The notes beneath the pieces were generated by a model, which was not told the DNA's origin, ran no database searches, and worked only from the letters and a program-made list of their open reading frames with translations. From assembly GCA_030597485.1 (NCBI GenBank), contig JAUVRU010000199.1, positions 1-5,203 on the forward strand: a DNA stretch of 5,203 nt. Reading direction: 5' to 3'. The position numbers were made by a program, and so were the translations under genes. Shown one piece after another: positions 1 through 5,203 of the stretch. Source of the DNA: Anaerolineae bacterium. GTDB taxonomy: Bacteria > Chloroflexota > Anaerolineae > 4572-78 > NAK82. Within the stretch, counting starts at the first letter, position 1. Each line of letters begins with the position of its first letter.

Positions 1-1672
1 ATTGCCTTCTGTTTGAGCGCAAGATCCACAGAATCAACCCTGCTGCCAGGAAGCAACTGACAACAAAGCTGAGAATGGTGAACCAGGCGACAGGGCTCCA
101 GGGCCAGGTGCTCAGGTCGAGGGTAGGAATGAGCAGAGCCACGGCGACAATCAGGGCGGCCAGCACAACACCCAGGGTCACCCGATTGGCCATTCGATTC
201 AGATGTCTCTTCGTCTGCTCAGCCATCGGCGCATAGACCTGGAGCTGCAATTCACCTCGCTCAACCTGGTTCATGATGCGTGTCGTTTGCCGGGGGAAGT
301 TGGACAACAGATCAGTCCACGCGGTGGCGCTGCGCAGCAGCGTGGGTCCCCACGCTGATGGCAGCCACAGGCGAAGCATGAAACGCTTGACGTATGGCCC
401 AGCGAAGCCGAATATGTCAAAATCAGGATCCAGCTTCTTTCCCACGCCCTCCATAATCACCATCGTTTTGATCAGCAGCCACAAATCGCCGGGCACACGC
501 AGGTGATGATTGTAGATGACTGGCTCGACTTCCCCCATCACCTCGCCGACGGAAATCTCCTCAAGGGACACGCCCTGATATCGGTGCAGCAAGCGACGAA
601 GGTCTCGCTGCAAGGCAGCCTCATCCACCTGCGGCTCGGCGATGCCCATACGCTCCAGTTGATCTACGATGCCGGCCGCATCTACTTGAATGACCGCGAT
701 GAAGAGGCGTACCAGGTTGGCCCGGTCGTCCGCCGTCAGATGGCCTACGATGCCGAAATCCATCAGGCCCATAATCTCGCCCGGCATGACCACAATGTTG
801 CCGGGGTGAGGATCGGCGTGGAACAGGCCGTCCTCCAACACCTCCTTGATGATGAAGCGGGCGGATCGCAAGGCAATCTGGTGACGGTCGTAGCCAGCGG
901 CATCCAGCGCGGCGATATCGGAGATCTTAATCCCCGAGATGCGCTCTTGCACCAGGACTCGACCGGTGGTGTAATCCCAATAGATGCGAGGGACATACAA
1001 ATACGGGTCGTCGGCACCGTTGCTGCGGATGCGGTCGGCATTGCGTCCCTCGCGACGGTAGTCTAACTCGGCCCGCAGACCGATTGAGAACTCCTCAGCC
1101 AGTCCAACCAAGTCGTACATATCGCCCAAGGGAGTGCGCTCCTGGGCCAGACGGGCCAGGTCCTGTAGAATATCCAAATCCGTATTGACGACCCGTTCGA
1201 TGCCAGGACGCTGGACCTTGACGACGACCTGTTGGCCATTGATCAGGAGGGCAGCGTGGACCTGGGCCAAGGAGGCGGCGGCGATGGGGGTGGGGTCGAA
1301 TGCCGTGAAGAACTCCCCCAGCGGGGCGCCGAGCTCCTCTTCCAGGAGGGCATGAACCGGTTCCCAGGGACCGGGCGGCACGTTGTCCTGCAATTGGCTC
1401 AGCTCGGCAATGAAGTCAGGGGGCAGGATGTCTGGACGAGTGCTGAGGAGCTGACCGAGCTTGACAAAGGTCGAGCCCAGCTCTTCCAGGGCAAGACGCA
1501 CGTGTTGGGCCGGCGTCACCTCAGTCGGCGGCGGCTCGCGGCGCAGCAGGCGGCGAGGCAGGTTCAGGTAGCGGTCCAGGCCTACCTGAGCCACAATGGC
1601 TCCGAAGCCATGGCGGGTCAACACTTCGGCGATTTGTTGATAGCGACGGATATGACGGGGTCTCAGAGGCAC
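1..1672 (-). CDS. ABC1/UbiB (AarF) family atypical kinase, C-terminus cut by window edge
   Basis: The reading frame stays open from a GTG at 1672 to the window edge, 557 codons with no stop seen. It carries the full ABC1 kinase signature. The family-specific KxGQ motif is at residues 71-74 (KLGQ). The alanine-rich loop that replaces the usual glycine loop is at 131-134 (AAAS). The ATP-site lysine is K152 in VKVQRPG. The ExD motif is E202/D204, the catalytic loop HADPHPGN is at 285-292, and the metal-binding DFG is at 305-307. Two hydrophobic helices near 499-515 and 528-551 form a C-terminal membrane anchor typical of UbiB-like members. The family's usual length (about 550-560) suggests only a few residues or just the stop are missing. 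Family members are ATPases or kinases needed for ubiquinone synthesis or isoprenoid lipid homeostasis; the substrate here is unknown. I chose the GTG because GAGGAG lies 5 bases upstream and a TGA interrupts the frame shortly before it; a CTG between them is less likely. It follows the squalene/phytoene synthase gene after a 282-base gap. Confidence 0.95.
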   Translation of the reverse strand, partial: MPLRPRHIRRYQQIAEVLTRHGFGAIVAQVGLDRYLNLPRRLLRREPPPTEVTPAQHVRLALEELGSTFVKLGQLLSTRPDILPPDFIAELSQLQDNVPPGPWEPVHALLEEELGAPLGEFFTAFDPTPIAAASLAQVHAALLINGQQVVVKVQRPGIERVVNTDLDILQDLARLAQERTPLGDMYDLVGLAEEFSIGLRAELDYRREGRNADRIRSNGADDPYLYVPRIYWDYTTGRVLVQERISGIKISDIAALDAAGYDRHQIALRSARFIIKEVLEDGLFHADPHPGNIVVMPGEIMGLMDFGIVGHLTADDRANLVRLFIAVIQVDAAGIVDQLERMGIAEPQVDEAALQRDLRRLLHRYQGVSLEEISVGEVMGEVEPVIYNHHLRVPGDLWLLIKTMVIMEGVGKKLDPDFDIFGFAGPYVKRFMLRLWLPSAWGPTLLRSATAWTDLLSNFPRQTTRIMNQVERGELQLQVYAPMAEQTKRHLNRMANRVTLGVVLAALIVAVALLIPTLDLSTWPWSPVAWFTILSFVVSCFLAAGLILWILRSNRRQ

Positions 1673-1746
1673 AAGAACTCCTCGTTTGCGGCGCAGTCAG
1701 GCAGGAAGAAGACGGCCGCCTTGTCTGTATCGATCTCTCTCCTCAT
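1663..1746 (-). CDS. possible 27-residue leader peptide overlapping the kinase start
   Basis: An ATG at 1746 opens a 27-codon frame whose TGA stop (1663-1665) falls 10 bases inside the kinase gene, in a different frame. AAAGGGG sits 4 bases before the ATG and could serve as a ribosome binding site. The predicted peptide begins MRREIDTDKA and ends NEEFLCL. It has no recognisable domain, run of a single regulatory codon, or signal peptide. If translated, the stop/start overlap would permit translational coupling to the kinase. A frame this short arises easily by chance, so this is offered only as a possibility. Confidence 0.2.
   Translation of the reverse strand: MRREIDTDKAAVFFLPDCAANEEFLCL
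1678..1683 (-). promoter_or_regulatory. Shine-Dalgarno site for the ABC1 kinase GTG start
   Basis: On the minus strand GAGGAG is followed by 5 bases and then the GTG at 1672. This strong site decides the non-ATG start, since the only ATG just upstream (1746) is in another frame. Confidence 0.75.
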
Positions 1747-1815
1747 GGTACCCCTTTGAAGACGTGTTTCGCCAGCGCTGGAGTCGCTCTTGTCGGGGCA
1801 AGACAGCTGTCAGAT

Positions 1816-1835
1816 GGCGGCTATGGAAAGCCGCC
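1816..1835. repeat. 7-bp hairpin in gap upstream of kinase
   Basis: GGCGGCT (1816-1822) and AGCCGCC (1829-1835) are exact inverted copies around a 6-base loop. It lies about 145 bases upstream of the kinase GTG and about 120 bases past the synthase stop. No T-run follows on the minus strand, so it could be a transcript-end stabiliser, a weak terminator, or part of a leader structure. Confidence 0.4.
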
Positions 1836-1943
1836 CTGCACACAACCACGTTTTGATGCAGCATTCCCGAAGCAGTTCGAATCCTGAATGGCGGAGAAAG
1901 GGCTTGTCGGACGAGACCTTTGCCCCTCGATGGCGAGAGACAC

Positions 1944-1955
1944 GTTCCCGGGAAC
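1944..1955. repeat. perfect 12-bp palindrome at the prenyl synthase stop
   Basis: GTTCCCGGGAAC reads the same on both strands with no loop and overlaps the last base of the TAG stop of the synthase gene. With no spacer it is a poor RNA hairpin but a reasonable shape for a dimeric DNA-binding protein. No partner copy was noticed in the window, so function is unknown. Confidence 0.4.
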
Positions 1956-3040
1956 TACACCACAGGCGTTCTTCCGGGGCCATCGAATGTTGCATCCACG
2001 GCGTTCTTGAGATCTCGACTGTACTGCAGGATCGCATCATTGTCGGCTACCATTGATTGGGCATCCTGCAGACACTGGGAGAAGGTTTCGCGCGAGATCT
2101 TGACATGGTGGTCGACGGTGAACAGTGTCTCGTGTCGTTGTGCGGCCAACAGGATTGTCTGGTAGGCGGGCAACAGGCATAACAAGCTGGCCAGCCGATA
2201 ACCGGCCGCGTCATAGGGCAGGGTACGCACGTAGTCAGTGGCACTTCGCAACTCGTCCATCACATTGTCCAGTACCTTCTGCTTCCAAGGTGTGGGTGTA
2301 TTGGTCAGTGACAAAGGGGAGCGGTCTACTTCCGTCATCCATTCGTCAGGTAGGTAGCAAATACCACGCGCCAGATCTTCAGCAAAATCCTTGACAATAT
2401 TCGTCTTTTGCAGCGCGCGCCCGAACGCTTCACAATTGGCCAACAATCTATCTGCAATGCCATCTGTCAGTTGATAATGATGACTGACCAGTTCGGTAGC
2501 CATGTATCCTACGGTACCGGCGACGATGTAACAGTAACCATCGTAGTCTTCTTCGGCGGCCAGTATCTGAACGCCATTGCGACAAACCAACCGAGGGGCT
2601 TGTGTGGGATCTTCGAGTTGGCTCATACCTCTGGCCATGACACCTGTCCAGCGACGAATTGTGGCTCTAGCCTCATCAGGGATTAGCGCATAAATCTGCC
2701 ATAACGTCATTCCATCCGTTGAACTCATCAACAGTTTTTCGTCAGAGGTAAGGCCTGGCCAAGGCTCACGTTCCCAGACAGACAGGACATCTGAAGCCAG
2801 CAACGGGTTTCCCAGAAGTCGCGAGAACTCGGTGAAACGTTCCTTTTTCCAGGCGAATGGTTCTCCACAATCTTCGATGTTGTCCACGACACGGCAGATC
2901 AGATAGGTCGTGGCCATGAAGTGATTGAGCGGCTCTTCGAGACAGGGAACCACGATTGCAAAGGAGCGTGACACCTTGTTCATGAACGTGCTCAAGAAAC
3001 TGTTTTGTGCCTGTGTAATCTCGAATGCCGTTTCAGTCAT
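1955..3040 (-). CDS. squalene/phytoene synthase family protein, squalene synthase-like
   Basis: A 361-residue trans-isoprenyl diphosphate synthase (head-to-head class) that would condense two prenyl diphosphates, giving squalene, dehydrosqualene or phytoene. Both Mg-binding aspartate motifs are intact: DNIED at 53-57 and DFAED at 218-222. The substrate-binding VSRSFA is at 23-28, and YCYIVAGTVG at 169-178 holds the conserved tyrosine of the family. The element LQKTNIVKD (210-218) and the later C-LLP...A...LF...VKI region (288-315) resemble eukaryote-type squalene synthase more than CrtB or HpnC/HpnD. There is no C-terminal membrane anchor, unlike eukaryotic enzymes. An in-frame ATG at 3094 would add 18 residues. 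I prefer 3040 because AGGGA lies 7 bases upstream, the family homology begins about 10 residues in, and the extension looks unlike the family. The product is not decided by sequence alone. The gene appears lower in GC (about 50 percent in sampled lines) than its neighbours. Confidence 0.92.
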   Translation of the reverse strand: MTETAFEITQAQNSFLSTFMNKVSRSFAIVVPCLEEPLNHFMATTYLICRVVDNIEDCGEPFAWKKERFTEFSRLLGNPLLASDVLSVWEREPWPGLTSDEKLLMSSTDGMTLWQIYALIPDEARATIRRWTGVMARGMSQLEDPTQAPRLVCRNGVQILAAEEDYDGYCYIVAGTVGYMATELVSHHYQLTDGIADRLLANCEAFGRALQKTNIVKDFAEDLARGICYLPDEWMTEVDRSPLSLTNTPTPWKQKVLDNVMDELRSATDYVRTLPYDAAGYRLASLLCLLPAYQTILLAAQRHETLFTVDHHVKISRETFSQCLQDAQSMVADNDAILQYSRDLKNAVDATFDGPGRTPVV

Positions 3041-3047
3041 CGCTTGT

Positions 3048-3052
3048 TCCCT
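3048..3052 (-). promoter_or_regulatory. probable ribosome binding site for the prenyl synthase
   Basis: AGGGA on the minus strand lies 7 bases before the ATG at 3040. The competing ATG at 3094 has AAGG only 3 bases upstream and AAGGGG 9 bases upstream, so the choice of start is a preference rather than certain. Confidence 0.5.
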
Positions 3053-3138
3053 GTCCCACGTGGCGTTCGCCCCCCTGCAACTGAAGGTGGACATTCGCCT
3101 TCACCCCTTGCTGATTTCAACTCGTTCCCAGACTCCGC

Positions 3139-3175
3139 TCACCCTTGCGAAGGCTTCGAGTCTTCGCAAGGGTGA
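3139..3175. repeat. perfect 14-bp inverted repeat, terminator-like or REP-like
   Basis: TCACCCTTGCGAAG (3139-3152) and CTTCGCAAGGGTGA (3162-3175) are exact inverted copies around a 9-base loop. Two more loop pairs and one G-T pair could lengthen the stem. It starts about 45 bases past the PRC/DUF1269 stop and lies about 100 bases before the synthase ATG, so it could end the upstream transcript. No T-run follows on either strand, so it is not a textbook intrinsic terminator. The size and perfection also fit a dispersed palindromic intergenic repeat. Confidence 0.7.
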
Positions 3176-3219
3176 CGAGGGTAAGGGGGACAATCACGAC
3201 CGGCGCCGACCATCAGCTT

Positions 3220-4365
3220 TCAACCAGTGCCATCGCTCTGTGCCCCAGCCGTGCCCGCCGCAATAATCTCATCCGTGAGCGCCTGCCGGAACAGCTGGCC
3301 TCCGAAATGAGCCATCGCGTCCGCCACTTCTCCCACCCACTCGTTCTCGACCAGGGCAATGAGGGCCGAACTGCCGGGTTGAAGATGTTTTTCCAGGTCT
3401 TTCAGGTACTTGTTGGAGAAGCCCATGTCAATATGATCGGCGGCCGCCCCTCCTACGACTGCTCCGGCGGCGGCACCCACAACCACGCCCACCGGGCCGG
3501 CGGCCAGCCCAACCAGCCCGCCGGTGATAGCCCCAAACAGCCGGCCGTGCCGGGCATCAACATCTTGAGCCTCCTTGAGGGACACCTGGCCGTCTTCATC
3601 CTTGACCAGCACGGCGGAGTTGCGGATCGCGATAATATTGCGCTCCCTTTTCAACTCCTTCAGGAATTCCAGTGCCTCCTCGGCTTTGCCCGGCTCATCG
3701 AAAAGCAGAACAACCAGCTCGATCTCGGCGTCCTCCCAGCCAAAGCTCCGTCTCACGGGAATGGTGGGCAACGACTCAATTGTCTGCTTGTCGATCTTCA
3801 GGTAGACCGTGTCATCAGAAACCCGGTCAATGACCGAAAGGGGCAGGGTCAAGTTCCTCTTGCCCCACAGGTGTCCTTCCCGCAGCACCAGATGGGTGAC
3901 CTCCCCACTGTCCGGGTCCACCAGGAATTCGTCCACCCGGCCTACCCAGCCATCGGAAGCCTCCATGCCCGCCCCCCGGTGTATCGCGAGTTCGCCCGGT
4001 GGAACGCGTTCAATGTCCACAGGTATCAGTTCGGTCGAAATGACGTAAGGCTCCATGTATATGCCCGGCTCTCCCCCGTAGTAGGAAGAGGGGTACTGGG
4101 GCATCTGCTTCTCGACATAACGTGTGGCCGTAAATGGGTCCATCCCTGCCAGTTCATCTTTGGTGCAGTTCAGACGGATCGAATCATGGGATGTCTTCTC
4201 AACCCTGTCGATGGGCACAAGGCGATCTCCTGAGTCGGGGAGTTTCATATCCCTCACCACGAAATGGGTTACCTTGCGGTTGACGGGGTTGACGATCACA
4301 TCGGTGGATTCACCACACGGGCCATCGGTACACTCAACTTTGGCATGCAATGGGATGTCTATCAT
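3220..4365 (-). CDS. PRC-barrel/PRC-barrel/DUF1269 fusion protein
   Basis: A 381-residue protein of unknown cellular role. Residues about 1-70 look like a PRC-barrel domain (VIVNPVNRKVTHFVVRD, then LVPIDRV). A second PRC-barrel-like unit spans about 125-195 (FLVDPDSGEVTHLVLREG, then LPLSVIDRV). The linker between them is rich in Tyr and Pro (about 88-107). Residues about 215-360 resemble DUF1269: VVLLFDEPGKAEEALEFLKEL, then a glycine- and alanine-rich hydrophobic stretch at about 277-309 with GxxxG-like spacing (glycine zipper), then a short amphipathic tail with LVENEW. No signal peptide is seen. PRC-barrels occur in photosynthetic reaction centres, RimM and stress proteins; the glycine zipper may associate with membranes. 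The frame could start at 4425, but the ATG at 4365 has AAGGAG 6 bases upstream and begins exactly at the PRC domain. A general stress or envelope role is a guess. Confidence 0.92.
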   Translation of the reverse strand: MIDIPLHAKVECTDGPCGESTDVIVNPVNRKVTHFVVRDMKLPDSGDRLVPIDRVEKTSHDSIRLNCTKDELAGMDPFTATRYVEKQMPQYPSSYYGGEPGIYMEPYVISTELIPVDIERVPPGELAIHRGAGMEASDGWVGRVDEFLVDPDSGEVTHLVLREGHLWGKRNLTLPLSVIDRVSDDTVYLKIDKQTIESLPTIPVRRSFGWEDAEIELVVLLFDEPGKAEEALEFLKELKRERNIIAIRNSAVLVKDEDGQVSLKEAQDVDARHGRLFGAITGGLVGLAAGPVGVVVGAAAGAVVGGAAADHIDMGFSNKYLKDLEKHLQPGSSALIALVENEWVGEVADAMAHFGGQLFRQALTDEIIAAGTAGAQSDGTG

Positions 4366-4371
4366 TTGTGT

Positions 4372-4377
4372 CTCCTT
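4372..4377 (-). promoter_or_regulatory. Shine-Dalgarno site deciding the PRC/DUF1269 start
   Basis: AAGGAG on the minus strand stands 6 bases before the ATG at 4365. It favours this start over the in-frame ATG at 4425, which would add 20 residues unlike the domain. Confidence 0.85.
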
Positions 4378-4505
4378 TCGGGCTGTTGTTGGAAAATCCT
4401 GGATGGGACTGGCAGTCCTGGTCACGAGTCCTCACACAAGCTCAGCCAGTCCGATCCCATTGAGCCCCACGCGTATGATTGACGCCGGCTTTCCTCACCC
4501 ACCAT

Positions 4506-4532
4506 ATTATACCATCAGAGGCGGAGAGGCAA
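4506..4532 (-). promoter_or_regulatory. candidate sigma-70-type promoter for the PRC/DUF1269 gene
   Basis: On the minus strand an exact TATAAT lies at 4506-4511. A weak -35 candidate TTGCCT (4527-4532, 4 of 6 matches) stands 15 bases upstream, shorter than the ideal 17. A start of transcription near 4499 would give an untranslated leader of about 135 bases before the ATG at 4365. The -10 box is convincing; the -35 is not. Confidence 0.45.
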
Positions 4533-4642
4533 AACACCGCACAGCTCGGGGAATCGAAGCAGTACTGATATGCCTGGGAGTCCACCAGATGCCTTGGTAC
4601 GGCCTTTGTCGAAGCCATCAACCCCGCGCCCGACCCGCCAAA

Positions 4643-4665
4643 CCGCTGGACAACATATCCAGCGG
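4643..4665. repeat. 8-bp hairpin in the GC-rich gap
   Basis: CCGCTGGA (4643-4650) and TCCAGCGG (4658-4665) are exact inverted copies around the 7-base loop CAACATA. It directly adjoins a second hairpin (4670-4693), so the two may be part of one folded RNA or a palindromic repeat. Confidence 0.5.
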
Positions 4666-4669
4666 GCCC

Positions 4670-4693
4670 GCCCCGCGGAACACCAAGCGGGGC
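4670..4693. repeat. 7-bp GC-only hairpin beside the previous one
   Basis: GCCCCGC (4670-4676) and GCGGGGC (4687-4693) pair exactly around a 10-base loop. After a few mismatches the flanks GGGC/GCCC could also pair. No T-run follows on either strand, so a simple intrinsic terminator is unlikely. Confidence 0.45.
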
Positions 4694-4725
4694 ACGCCCT
4701 TGTGCTTCGAGATCGCGACAATGGG

Positions 4726-4896
4726 GTGACGGCACAGTGCTTATCTGAGTTTGAGTTGGTGATTGCCTACAACATGGTTGTTCAGCAATGGACTCGATGG
4801 ATTCGAGCCTTCAGGCGGTTCTTTGCGACCCAGAATCCGGCTGCTAGCCGTTGTCTGGAAGGAGTCTCTCGTCACTGGTTCACGGGGCCATTCTGA
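4726..4896 (+). pseudogene. coding-like 56-codon stretch, possible regulator remnant
   Basis: From a GTG at 4726 the plus strand reads 56 residues, of which about the first 30 (including CLSEFELVIAYN and QQWTRWIRAF) look protein-like and recall the N-terminal helix of some MarR-type winged-helix regulators. The rest does not continue such a domain, and no Shine-Dalgarno site precedes the GTG. It would be the only plus-strand gene in the window. It may be a truncated remnant of a regulator or a chance open frame; the resemblance rests on memory of the family, without an alignment. Confidence 0.15.
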
Positions 4897-4934
4897 GAGG
4901 TTGCCCAGTGAAGTGACCGGCTGTCCTGATCAGC

Positions 4935-4961
4935 GGACACCCGAGGTGCTCTTGGGTGGCC
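4935..4961 (-). terminator. imperfect hairpin just past the small membrane protein stop
   Basis: CACCC-GAG (4938-4945) pairs with CTC-TT-GGGTG (4949-4958) with a 2-base bulge and a 3-base loop. After one mismatch GG/CC pairs extend it. It begins 2 bases after the TGA stop of the membrane protein gene, the usual place for a terminator, but no T-run follows on the minus strand. Confidence 0.35.
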
Positions 4962-4963
4962 AA

Positions 4964-5200
4964 TCAGTCGTCTACCCAGCGCTCGATGAGCGTCAAGAAC
5001 AGCCACAGTCCGCCGATGGCACCGGCGCCAAACAGGAGGCAGATGAGGCTGCTGATCCCTGCTCCCGGGCCGTAGATCAGAAGCACCAAGCCAGAGCCCA
5101 CCAGCACCAGAACCGTCACAACCGCAATCACCAGGTTGCGCTCCGTCTGGCGGCGGTAGCGGCGGTAGTCGCTGGGGGGGCGAGAATCGGGTGGCGGCAT
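4964..5200 (-). CDS. small two-helix membrane protein of unknown function
   Basis: A 78-residue protein. The N-terminal tail (1-22) is Pro-, Arg- and Tyr-rich (DYRRYRRQTER). Two hydrophobic helices follow at about 23-42 and 48-71, joined by a short YGPGAG turn, and the tail is ERWVDD. By the positive-inside rule both ends would face the cytoplasm. No catalytic motif is seen. The style matches short conserved hypothetical membrane proteins I associate with Chloroflexota, but I cannot name a family. The ATG at 5200 is 3 bases from the window edge, and the visible upstream codon is CCC, so neither the ribosome binding site nor a preceding stop can be seen and the true start may lie further upstream. 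The reading frame, hydrophobic pattern and a following hairpin support it as a real gene. Confidence 0.78.
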   Translation of the reverse strand: MPPPDSRPPSDYRRYRRQTERNLVIAVVTVLVLVGSGLVLLIYGPGAGISSLICLLFGAGAIGGLWLFLTLIERWVDD

Positions 5201-5203
5201 GGG

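Larger units (their letters stand above)
1673..1954. other. intergenic gap of 282 bases, palindrome-rich
   Basis: Between the prenyl synthase stop and the kinase start I see no convincing gene beyond the doubtful leader frame. The gap has an unusual number of short self-complementary stretches: CCAGCGCTGG (1772-1781), TCTTG/CAAGA around a 6-base loop (1788-1803), GACAGCTGTC (1802-1811), a 7-bp hairpin (1816-1835), and GTTCCCGGGAAC (1944-1955). None is followed by a run of T in the direction of transcription, so no classical intrinsic terminator is evident. I found no clear -35/-10 pair for the kinase gene, though a promoter must lie here if the kinase is transcribed independently. Confidence 0.6.
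4366..4963. other. intergenic gap of about 600 bases, no convincing gene
   Basis: From the small membrane protein stop to the PRC/DUF1269 start. The left part (4366-4500) is the probable leader of the PRC gene and contains a small GGACT/AGTCC hairpin near 4406-4418. The middle (4610-4700) is very GC-rich, with two adjacent hairpins. The right part holds a hairpin just past the membrane protein stop and a coding-like plus-strand stretch. Open frames on both strands here are short, lack good ribosome binding sites and have compositions unlike real proteins. A structured noncoding RNA or a decayed gene is possible. Confidence 0.55.

Noticed and set aside
503..1066. 187-codon plus-strand open frame
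   Set aside because: It is antisense to the motif-complete ABC1 kinase, and its translation shows no domain; it is a shadow of a GC-rich gene.
1232..1759. 175-codon plus-strand open frame
   Set aside because: It is antisense to the kinase N-terminal half, which has clear KxGQ and alanine-loop motifs, so this is a shadow.
1870..1890. tRNA T-loop-like word GTTCGAATC on the plus strand
   Set aside because: The flanking bases do not form the T stem, and no anticodon arm or acceptor stem could be built around it.
3041..3094. 18-residue N-terminal extension of the prenyl synthase from the ATG at 3094
   Set aside because: The extension does not resemble the family and the closer ATG at 3040 has a reasonable ribosome binding site; kept as an alternative only.
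3145..4233. 362-codon plus-strand open frame
   Set aside because: It overlaps the PRC/DUF1269 gene on the opposite strand and also runs across the large palindrome; composition is rich in His, Arg and Gln with no recognisable domain.
4366..4425. 20-residue N-terminal extension of the PRC/DUF1269 protein
   Set aside because: A near-perfect Shine-Dalgarno site sits 6 bases before the ATG at 4365, which lies exactly at the domain start.
4442..4735. 97-codon minus-strand open frame and the alternative frames through the GC-rich block
   Set aside because: Translations are rich in Gly, Arg, Pro and Cys without domain-like patterning, lack good ribosome binding sites, and cross the hairpins and the -10 box.

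Overview
The window is bacterial. All four convincing genes lie on the minus strand, so transcription runs right to left. They encode a small two-helix membrane protein (4964-5200), a PRC-barrel/DUF1269 protein (3220-4365), a squalene/phytoene synthase family protein (1955-3040) and an ABC1/UbiB-type kinase that runs off the left edge (1672-1). Moderately high GC, good Shine-Dalgarno sequences with ATG/GTG starts, and the style of the PRC/DUF1269 protein and the small membrane protein suggest a Chloroflexota-like organism. That placement is recall from protein style, not a database match.

Right to left: 4964-5200 codes for a 78-residue protein with a basic tail and two hydrophobic helices. 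A gap of about 600 bases (4366-4963) follows. It holds several GC-rich hairpins, a weak coding-like stretch on the plus strand, and near its left end a consensus TATAAT box that could drive the next gene. That gene, 3220-4365, has two PRC-barrel-like domains followed by a DUF1269-like domain with a glycine-zipper hydrophobic stretch. A gap of 179 bases holds a perfect 14-bp inverted repeat. The next gene (1955-3040) is a head-to-head prenyl synthase that looks more like the squalene synthase branch than CrtB. A palindrome-rich gap of 282 bases then leads to the ABC1 kinase (557 codons visible, end lost at the edge), which has all the family motifs and two C-terminal membrane helices.

The genes are widely spaced, so a single tight operon is not shown. 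The plausible functional link is membrane and isoprenoid-lipid biology: a synthase making C30/C40 isoprenoid, and an ABC1 kinase of a family tied to isoprenoid quinone and lipid homeostasis. I see no mobile element, CRISPR array, tRNA or rRNA. I do not see a clearly new multi-gene system. The most interesting items are the squalene-synthase-like character and lower GC of the synthase, the PRC-PRC-DUF1269 fusion, the large palindrome, and a possible leader peptide overlapping the kinase start.
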